In this document: positions 56,586 to 64,000 of the stretch, piece by piece | Numbering within the stretch: position 1 is the stretch's first letter | Layout of the letters: the number at the start of each line of letters is the position of its first letter | Source of the DNA: Chlamydomonas reinhardtii | Taxonomy: Eukaryota; Chlorophyta; Chlorophyceae; Chlamydomonadales; Chlamydomonadaceae | Length of the DNA stretch: 64,000 nt | Assembly (NCBI RefSeq): GCF_000002595.2 | Contig: NC_057019.1 | Span: forward strand, 7,215,922 to 7,279,921 | Direction: 5' to 3' | The notes under the pieces: model-generated | What the model was told of the DNA's origin: nothing | Database searches by the model: none | Seen by the model: the letters and a program-made list of their open reading frames with translations, nothing else | Position numbers and translations under genes: made by a program

Positions 56586-57182
56586 TTCAGGCGCGGCGCC
56601 CTGCACCAGCACAAACCCAGCTTCAAATACTCGTGCGCGTCCTCAAGCCGCTCACGAGAGTCCTTGAGAGCCGTGCCATGCAAACACCACCGCAGTGTTG
56701 AGGCTCGCGACTGTCAAGCATACCCGTCAATTTCTATCCATCGTTGGCGTCCAATAAGCTTAGGCCTTTGGCACCTGGCCACCCATAACTTATGAAAAAC
56801 AGGCTCGGGCAGTCAAGCCTTCGTTTCCTGTCCTGATGCTTTTTATAGGCTTGAGTATGTGACTTTTATCAATTCAGCAAACTCAGAGGCACTTAGGATG
56901 TTTGATAAGTAAGAGACCTGGCTTAGAGGCAAGCTCGCTGCAAGGCCGAGAGCCTCGCGATATACTGTTGGACACAATTTCCAAGTGAAATGTGTATGCA
57001 TTGGGCATGGCGGGGAAACGCACCGAAGGTATGCATGGGAAAGGTAACTCTTCAGTTTCTTGCCGCGTTACAGCATTACCCCGCAAACATGAAGCTCTTA
57101 AACTTACAGTATTTACACCTGCTAGTTGCATCAAACGAACATGGGGTTTGCTGACCGAGTCTTCTGATTCGAGGAACACCTT
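56586..57182. promoter_or_regulatory. Shared upstream region of divergent genes J and K
   Basis: About 600 bases between two outward-facing start codons, clearly AT-richer than the flanking exons. It must include both promoters. No canonical TATA box recognised. Confidence 0.45.
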
Positions 57183-60100
57183 ATGGAGCCAAGTACTGAA
57201 ACCAATGGCCTGCTGCGCGATTTCGTTGCGGGTGCGGTGGCGGGTGCTTTCGCCATCACAGTATCCCAGCCTCTGGACACGGTGCGCGTGCGCATTCAGC
57301 AGGCGTGCAGTGCCTCGGGTGGGGTGCCCTCCGCGCTCTCGGTGCTGTCATCAATGGTCCGCAAGGAGGGGTTGCTCAGCCCTTGGAAGGGTAAGTGGGG
57401 ATCACGCTGGGACAGAAGCGTCAGTGCAGGGAGACTTGGGCGGCGGGGCTTCAATACGAAGCAGCACGACAACAGGAACTCGCTCTACCCCGCCTGCTCG
57501 GAGGGGAGGCAGGTCGTAGCCACGCAGGGCATCCCGCCACATATCCCGATGTAAGGCAATGGTCACGCAACTCAAGTGGTACGGATCTGCGCTGTGCAGG
57601 GCTGACGTACCCCCTGCTCTTCGCTTCAGTACAGTCAGCCATCCTCTTCCAGGTGCGAGCACTGCGGCACTGCTGCCGCTTTTGGCTGCTGGTTGAGCAC
57701 ATGAACTCCCGGGACCCAACGTGGAAGCGAATGAGGCCGCAGTGCTTACTGACGTGCACTATTGTCTTGGCTGGCCGCCGCCCACGCTCGTCTCCCTCAC
57801 GACCCCACACTGTCCAGGCGTACGGGTGGACGCTGCGGCAGCTGGCCTCACCAGAGGATGCGGAACAGCCCCAGAGGTCACAGCAGCAAGAACCGCCGCA
57901 GCAGAGCCAGCTACATGGGATACATCACTCGCCAGTAGCAGGACAGCGCCAGTGGCCGCCCGCTATGTTGGGGGGCGCCGAGGGTGCCGGCAGCAGCAGC
58001 GGCAGCGGTAGCAGTGCTGGCTCCGTGGCACTGCACCGGACTCATCACCACGAATCGCTCCAAGCAACCCAACAGCAACAACCACAGCAGCTTGCCTCCC
58101 ATCCCCACCAGCGCCAGGTTCACCAGCTGCACCTGCACCACCACCACCACGCGGTGTCACAGCAGATGCGGGAGACGGAGGTGCACGGCCCCCACAGCGT
58201 CACAGGCGCAGTGGTGCACTACGTGGCGTCGTCACTGGGCCTGGAGCCTGCGGGCCCAACACAGCGGAGCTTGCTGGCGGGGCAAGCGGCAGGCAGCAGC
58301 CACAGCAGTGAAAGGATCAGTCGCAGTGAAAGCAGCAGCAGCAGCAGTAGCAGGGGTTTGGCGGAGGTGCCGGCCACGGGCACCGGGCGACACGGTGGGG
58401 CGGAGGGGGCGCAGGAGGAGGCGGAGCGGCCGCAGCCCATTCCCATGCCCTGGCACGGTTTCGTGGCGGGAGGCGTGGCGGGCATGGCGCAGGTGCGGGA
58501 GGCTGTGTGCGGGGCCTGAGGCACCTCCAGCAGGGGTGTGCGAAGCAGGACGGTGCTGTGTGGGCGCGACCTGGGAGGGGGACCTGGGAGGGGGACCTGA
58601 GACGGGGGACCTGGGACGGGGACCTGGGAGGGGAGCCCCTGCATGATGAGGACTGTCGAGTCAGCTGTCGTGGTGGAGCTCTGCAGTGTGCGCGTCCCCA
58701 TGGCCCTCTCAGGTCGTCGTTGGAATTCAAGCTCATACTCACCCGCTCCCTTCGCGCTTTTCCGACACACGCACTCTGCCTCTCTGACAGGTGTTCCTGT
58801 GGTCGCCAGTGGAGCTGCTGAAGCTGAGGGCGCAGCTGCAGACCGCCTCGCCAGGCACTGCCGGCTACTGCAACCCGGCGGCGCTGGCGGCGCAGGTGGT
58901 GCGGCAGGACGGCGTGGCGGGTGAGCCAGGCGGTCGGGGGGGCGGAGGGGTGGGGTGGGGGCGGCGCCCGGTGGGCCAGGTGCTGGAGCTGCAGGAAGGC
59001 GTGGAGCCGGTTCTGTAGTGGGATGTACTTCTTGTTGATGGCTATCGTGCCAGTCGTGCGTTAGAAGGCTGTGAGCGATGTGCTGGCTGCTGCTGTGCCG
59101 CTGCAGGTCTGTACCGCGGCTTCACACTGACGGTGGTCCGCGACGTGCCGTCATACGCCATGTACTTCTGGTGGGTGAGGGGGCGAGAGGCGGCGCAGGT
59201 CCGCATGGGAGGCTGGGCTTGGAGCCGGATAGCAGTGCTCCCCACCTACCCGCCCGCCTACCTGCCCAGCAGCCTACCCACCTACACGCCTCACCCACCC
59301 GCCCGCCTACCCGCCTTACCCACCTACCCGCCTGCCCGCCCGCCCGCCTGCCCGCAGGCTATATCACGACATCGCGGCCGCGCTCAGCCCCGGCCTGCAC
59401 CCGGAGCAGGCGCCGCCAGCCACACAGGTGGTGCGGGCGCCGGCGGCTCCAGGGAGTGACGGTCGCACACACCCCTCCGTCTCACGCAGCGCCCTGGATG
59501 CACAGCACCGCACCCACCGGCGCCGCACACGCCTGCGCACCGTGCAGCTGTGCTCGTGTGGCCCCTTACTGCTCCGCTCCTCGTGTGGTGCCGCCACTCG
59601 CCGCAGGTCCTGGCAGGCGGGCTGGCGGGTGTGTTGGCGTGGCTGCCCATCTACCCACTCGATGTCATCAAGACCCGCGTGCAGGTGCGTGCGGGTTCGC
59701 CTCTGGCAGGCAGCTCCACGGCGCATGCAGGCATTGCTTCCTTCCCCTGGCGTTGCTTGCGCTGGCTGCTGCTGCTGCTACTGGTGACGCTGATGGCTGA
59801 TGCACGATGATGGTGACGGTGATTGCGGCGGTGGTGTCCAATGCGCAGGCGGTGTCCACAGCCGCGAGCACCAAGACCTGGTGGCAGCACTGCAAGGAGG
59901 TGAGGGGGGGCGTGGGGCAGGGGCGGGCCCTGTAGGGTACACCTTGATCCTGCACGCATACACAGTCCTGTTGAATACCTGCATACCAAGTAGGCATGCA
60001 TGCGCAATCATCTCTTCCTCTTTAGACATTGTTTACATGGTACCATTCATGCCACATCCTCCCGACACCGCCCGCTCCATGTATTTATCTCTCCTGCGTC

Positions 60101-60289
60101 TCTCTGCAGCTGCAAGCCGAGCGGGCGCTGTACCGCGGCTGCATGCCCACACTGGTGCGCGCCTTTGTGATGGACGGCGCCAGCTTCCTGGGCTACACCA
60201 CCACACTGAAGCTGCTGGCGGGCGGCGGCGGCAGCGGCAGCCGCAGTGGCAGCAGTGGTAGCAGCAATGGCAGTGGCAGCAACACGTAG
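57183..60289 (+). CDS. Gene K: mitochondrial carrier family protein with large insert
   Basis: Exons: 57183-57390, 57600-57652, 57818-58492, 58791-58920, 59107-59170, 59358-59427, 59607-59684, 59849-59899, 60110-60289; all phases join, 502 residues. All three carrier repeats are present with the Px[DE]xx[KR] signature: PLDTVR (30-35), PVELLK (318-323) and PLDVIK (417-422). Repeat starts such as FVAGAVAGAFA, FVAGGVAGMAQ and LAGGLAGVLA are typical, as are YRGFTLTVVRDVPSYAMYFW and YRGCMPTLVRAFVMDG. It should sit in the mitochondrial inner membrane and exchange a small metabolite. The SPVELLK repeat 2 recalls the carnitine/basic amino acid carrier clade, but the substrate is not decided. Normal carriers are about 300 residues; here exon 3 adds about 200 low-complexity residues (Gln, His, Ser) between repeats 1 and 2. 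ATG 57183 starts just before repeat 1. Confidence 0.88.
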
Positions 60290-61593
60290 GGTGGCGGCAG
60301 CAGTGGCGGCAGGCCAGCAGCAGTAGTGGGAGGCTGGGGCGGTGCACTCCAGTGCTCGGGTGGCAGCGCCGAGGCTGGGAACATACGGGTAGCCGGTGTT
60401 GGCTGCTTCAATGCCGGATCGGGAGTGTGACTCGGATGTCGAATGTCTGTCATGCATTGCAGCTGTTGCAGTATGTCCGGTTCACGGTTTGCGGATGACA
60501 GCTGTGCTGCCTTGCGTTTTGGCGTTGCCAGTTGCCGGCTAAACACGTTTTGCCGTGTTTGGTAGTCCTGTGGTGGCGGCCAAGAGCATGTGATGGTGGG
60601 GATAGTTCTGCTGACACAGATGGCCGTTGAGTACTGCTGCTGTTGTCCACTCGACGTTTGCCTTATTCATGCTCAAGTACTCGGACACGACGCCTAAATA
60701 CAAGCTGATTCAAGCTTCCGCCGAATGCGTTGCGCTGCGGCACTGTCCTAGTGTCTTGCACGGCGCAAAAGCCTGTGAAATGTGAATGCTCGTCTCCTCG
60801 ATGTAACATCTGCGAGATCTACGCAGCCCAGGGGAGCTCCATCCCAGCCACGCTGCTGCTGCTTGCCACGCTTGCACCAGCTTTGCCCCGCATCACCCCA
60901 GGGCCGACCCCCGCAGCCCGATGCCACCGTGACACCGCAGCAGCACAGTTGCCGGCTCACAAGCGCGACTGGCCCCTGCGGCGCCCCTGCAACAACTTCA
61001 CTAGGGTACCTCCTGCCGCACACCTCTCTCCCCGCCACCGACCCCTCCTCGTTTCGCACCTACACCGTGCCTCTTTCCCAAGGCTCCTCAACCTGCCTCA
61101 ACCCCTGGCAGGGGCGGGACTGACCGTACCCCCACGCCGCCATCCACACGAGGATTGATCTAACACGCGCCTCGCACCCGCCTCACAAAGAATACTGCAC
61201 GCCCATGCATTGCCTACTAGTGAACGCCTAATCATCTCCGCATCCGACGAAGTCCATCACCAAAGCATGAAACAGAAGACCGAGACCTTCCCTGACCACG
61301 GCCGTGCCGTTAGCACGCACGCAGGGCTGGGCGGACCATGGCCGCATATGTATACTCGCGCGTGCTTCCTTCATTTCGCACCACGGCGGCATGGCGCTCT
61401 AAGGAGTAAGGAGCACAGGCACCGCTCGGAACGTGCACGGCCACCATCCTGGTCGGGTCTAACGCAGGGCGGAACCTGTGATGCAAATACTTGGCGCCCG
61501 CCTGAATAGCGATAGCAAATAATACCTCTGTTTGTTCACCCCCTCGCACCCACACATACAAAAGCAAGTACTCGCTCACGCGCCGCGCACCTA
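60290..61593. other. Convergent intergenic region between genes K and L
   Basis: About 1.3 kb between facing stop codons, holding both 3' UTRs. One plus-strand TGTAA fits gene K. ORFs here are short and unsupported. Confidence 0.5.
60802..60806 (+). terminator. TGTAA poly(A) signal, probable 3' end of gene K
   Basis: TGTAA 513 bases after the gene K stop, the only match seen in the K 3' flank. Confidence 0.4.
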
Positions 61594-61820
61594 CTACTGG
61601 GCCCCCTCCGCGGCCTGCTCGGCCTTGCTGTCCGCCTCCGGCACCTCGACGTCCACCGCGATGTCGCTCCACACATACACCTGCAGCATACCCGCGGCCA
61701 ACACATGCACATCAATACAGCGGGCTCATGGCATTTGGAAGCCCCAGGAGCGTCAAGGGTTGACAGCGTTACGTCACGCCCGCAGCCGCTGCTATGCATA
61801 CTCCCGCCCGCCCCCGCGCG

Positions 61821-61861
<41 letters not shown>

Positions 61862-63706
61862 TCATGGGTGTGGTGAACTCGATGCCGTTGAAGTCGCATG
61901 CGCCCGCCACCGTGTAGGCGCCGGCGTTGGGCCACAGCAGCCAGTCGCCGTTGCGCAGCTCCGGCAGCGCCACGTCCTTGTACACCACTGCAGACATAGG
62001 GGGGGGCGGGGAGGGAGGAGGCAGGAGCAGAGAAGGGAGGGAGGAGGGAGGAGGGGGGCGGAGGGGGGCATGTAAGGGGCAAGACATGTACGGTGAGGAG
62101 GAAGGCACGCAGTTCACAGGTAGGCACGCGGTGTGGGTGAGCAGCATCGCCTCGTGCCCGGGACATGCTGTGCATTCCTCCGATAGCCCCCCCCCCGGAG
62201 CAGCAAGGCACGCGGGTGTGTGCGCCCCGATGCCTACCGTCGGCGGAGTCGCAGGTGGGGCCCCACAACGTGGACACGTAGGTGGTCTTGGCGTCGGCGG
62301 GGTCGGGCAGGATGGGCGACCGCACGATGCGCCACTCCGGGTTCTGGCCGTCGTACACGATGCTGCGGCATGTTCACGGGGTGTGGGATTCGTGTGGGAT
62401 GTGAGAGATTGAGGCGTTGCACCAAGTCAAAGATTTGTGTCCAGTCCCGAACGTCAGCTGACACGGCCAACAGAATTCGGGCGTTGCTCCAGCAGCCCAG
62501 CGCCTTGACGGATGTGACCAGCCATTAGGTTTGTCTACACGGCCCCGGAACGCGGTGCCGGACCCCTTCCCTGCGTCCCCGTGCCCCGCCTGTGACATGC
62601 CATTTAACCCCCGCCCCTCCGCCCCCTTCGCGCCGCGCTGCCGCCCGCCCACCAGTTGAAGCTGCCGTACAGTCCGTCCGTGAGCCAGTAGTCTTTGTGC
62701 GTGGAGCCGTCCTTCTGCGGCCGGTCGCGCTGCCCGATCACCACCGTCATGAGGGTGCTGCTGGTCTCGGCGAAGTAGCGGCCCGGCTCGGCGATGACGC
62801 GCACGTCGCCCAGATCGCCGCCTGGAGCGGGTCATGGGGTGTATGTGTGTGGAGTGGAGGGAGGATTGCGGATGAAGTGGATTGGGGGGCGGGCAGAGCA
62901 AGCCGGCGGGCGGGTGGGCGCGGGGCACACGGGCGGTGGGTGCGCAGCAACGTCAGAGAAGAATCTCGTGCAGCAACAACAGGGCGAGGAGGGTGATGTT
63001 CACACGACACCTGCCCAACACCAGTCACTCGGGACCATTGTACATGCAAGCACTGACCCTACAGCTCCACACGCGCGCACAAGTGGCCACGCACCCGGCG
63101 GGAAGTAGGTGGCGAGTGCGGCGTTGATGGTGTTGGCGATCTCGCCAAACATGACGTTGCCGCACTCGTCGAAGTGGCCGGTGAAGCCGCCGCCAATGTC
63201 CAGCAGCTCCATCTTGAAGCCCATGCCGGCGGCGTCGTCAAACACCTGCGTAGGGCGGGAGAGGGGGTGGTGGAGTTTGCAGGTGGAGTGATGGGGGTTG
63301 TAAGCATTGTTAGGGCGAGCAAACTAGCGGCAGTGTGGTGTTCTGTTTTGATACGGTAGCTGTTTCAGGAGTATCGACAATACCGTAAGAGCAAAGGAGG
63401 CCGGTGGCGGCAGCCATGACCGCCCGGGACCACGCCGCAACATGACCTCCACCAGGCAGGCAGGCAGGCGGGCAGGCAGGCAGGCAGGCAAGCAACCCGC
63501 CCACCTTGCGCGCGTTGGCGATGGCGTTTGTGAAGGTGGCCAGGTTCTTGGCGGCGCTGCCCACGTGGAACGACACGCCCACCACCTCCAGCCCCAGCTG
63601 CTTGGCCTCCGCCAGCAGCCCCGCCGCCTCCTCCACCTCAGCGCCGTACTTGAGGCCCAGCGGCACACGCGCCCCGGGGTCGTCCGCGCGGATGCGCAGC
63701 ACGCAC
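61594..63706 (-). CDS. ODC1: Gene L: ornithine decarboxylase (N-terminal exons beyond right edge)
   Basis: Visible exons (minus): 63706-63505, 63245-63095, 62821-62653, 62362-62238, 61987-61860, 61680-61594; phases join, about 287 residues to the stop. This PLP enzyme turns ornithine into putrescine, the first step of polyamine synthesis. Visible eukaryotic ODC features: LRIRADDP, SFHVGS (His near the PLP ring), LLDIGGGFTGHF (phosphate-binding Gly loop), VIAEPGRYFAE, DGLYGSFNCIVYDG (substrate Asp), and WGPTCDSADVV with the active-site Cys of GPTCD. The PLP lysine (PxxAVK region) is in exons outside the window. The C-terminus ends about 29 codons after TTPMK in an acidic tail (EVPEADSKAEQAAEGAQ), shorter than the degradation tail of animal ODC. 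Catalytically complete as far as can be seen. Confidence 0.93.
61825..61859. repeat. (CA)n microsatellite on gene L splice donor
   Basis: About 17 CA units on plus. On the coding strand this is (GT)n starting exactly at the 5' splice site after the TTPMK exon. Confidence 0.9.
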
Positions 63707-64000
63707 CTGCGGGCCGGGGGCGTGTGGGGTGGGATGAGATTGGTGGGTGGCCAGGTTCGGGACACGGCAGTACTCGAACGCACTTTATGGTGAGGGCAGC
63801 AAACGAGCGCCGCAGCGGTCACGCCCAGGGCCGTGAAGGCTTTGGCCTAACAAAGGAAACGCACACCGCGCAATGCAGCTCACATGCATCACCCTAACCA
63901 GTAGTCTTGCAGGCCCGTACACACACATACACACACGGCGGGCTGTCGTTTCGATATTTCGACACGCGCGCACACACACACACACGGCCGCCGTCACGCA
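63707..64000 (-). other. Probable gene L intron reaching the window edge
   Basis: No ODC-like exon is readable on the minus strand here, although the next exon to the left starts in phase 2 and needs an upstream partner. (CA)n clusters occur near 63920 and 63971. The missing exons should lie beyond the edge. Confidence 0.5.

Overview
The window looks like nuclear DNA of a volvocine (Chlamydomonas/Volvox-type) green alga. It is very GC-rich, its genes are cut by many short to medium GT-AG introns with GTGAGY/GTGCGT-type donors, its proteins carry long Ala/Gln/Gly/Ser runs, (CA)n, (ACC)n and (CTG)n microsatellites are common, and several genes are followed by TGTAA, the algal poly(A) signal. 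No tRNA, rRNA, organelle or bacterial gene was seen. I built the gene models by hand from frame continuity, splice consensus and phase matching.

Layout. 1-15.4 kb (+): two giant tandem paralogues of unknown function, A (N-terminus cut by the left edge) and B, with the same exon plan. 16.0-21.8 kb (+): C, an unusual TPR / parallel beta-helix / DUF4470 protein. 22.3-30.4 kb (-): two tandem type II membrane glycosyltransferases, D and E, of the GlcNAc-transferase family related to Skp1 GnT1 (Pfam PF11397, CAZy GT60). 31.8-32.5 kb (-): F, a CMC2-type twin CX9C mitochondrial protein with a 15-codon first exon. 33.5-36.5 kb (+): G, a low-complexity protein of unknown function.

36.6-43.7 kb is a rearranged zone. 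A segment of about 2.2-2.5 kb is present twice in direct orientation. The right copy contains the 3' end of H; the left copy is a broken gene fragment. The 2.4-kb spacer holds G-rich palindromes, a small ORF for a putative membrane/coiled-coil protein, a run of 70 CTG-type triplets, and a near-perfect inverted repeat whose arms match that small ORF at about 94%. The inverted repeat ends on the exact base where the right duplicate begins. This is the most interesting structure in the window, because a transcript across it would fold into a long hairpin complementary to the neighbouring gene.

42.6-47.3 kb (-): H, a Ycf45-type AAA ATPase with a long extra N-terminal region. 48.5-56.6 kb (-): J, a 14-exon IQ-motif protein, divergent from K (57.2-60.3 kb, +), a mitochondrial carrier with a large His/Gln-rich insert. 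61.6 kb to the right edge (-): L, ornithine decarboxylase, with its N-terminal exons outside the window.

The genes do not form a pathway. F and K are mitochondrial; D and E are probably secretory-pathway enzymes; L makes putrescine; A, B, C, G and J are lineage-type proteins with little recognisable chemistry.
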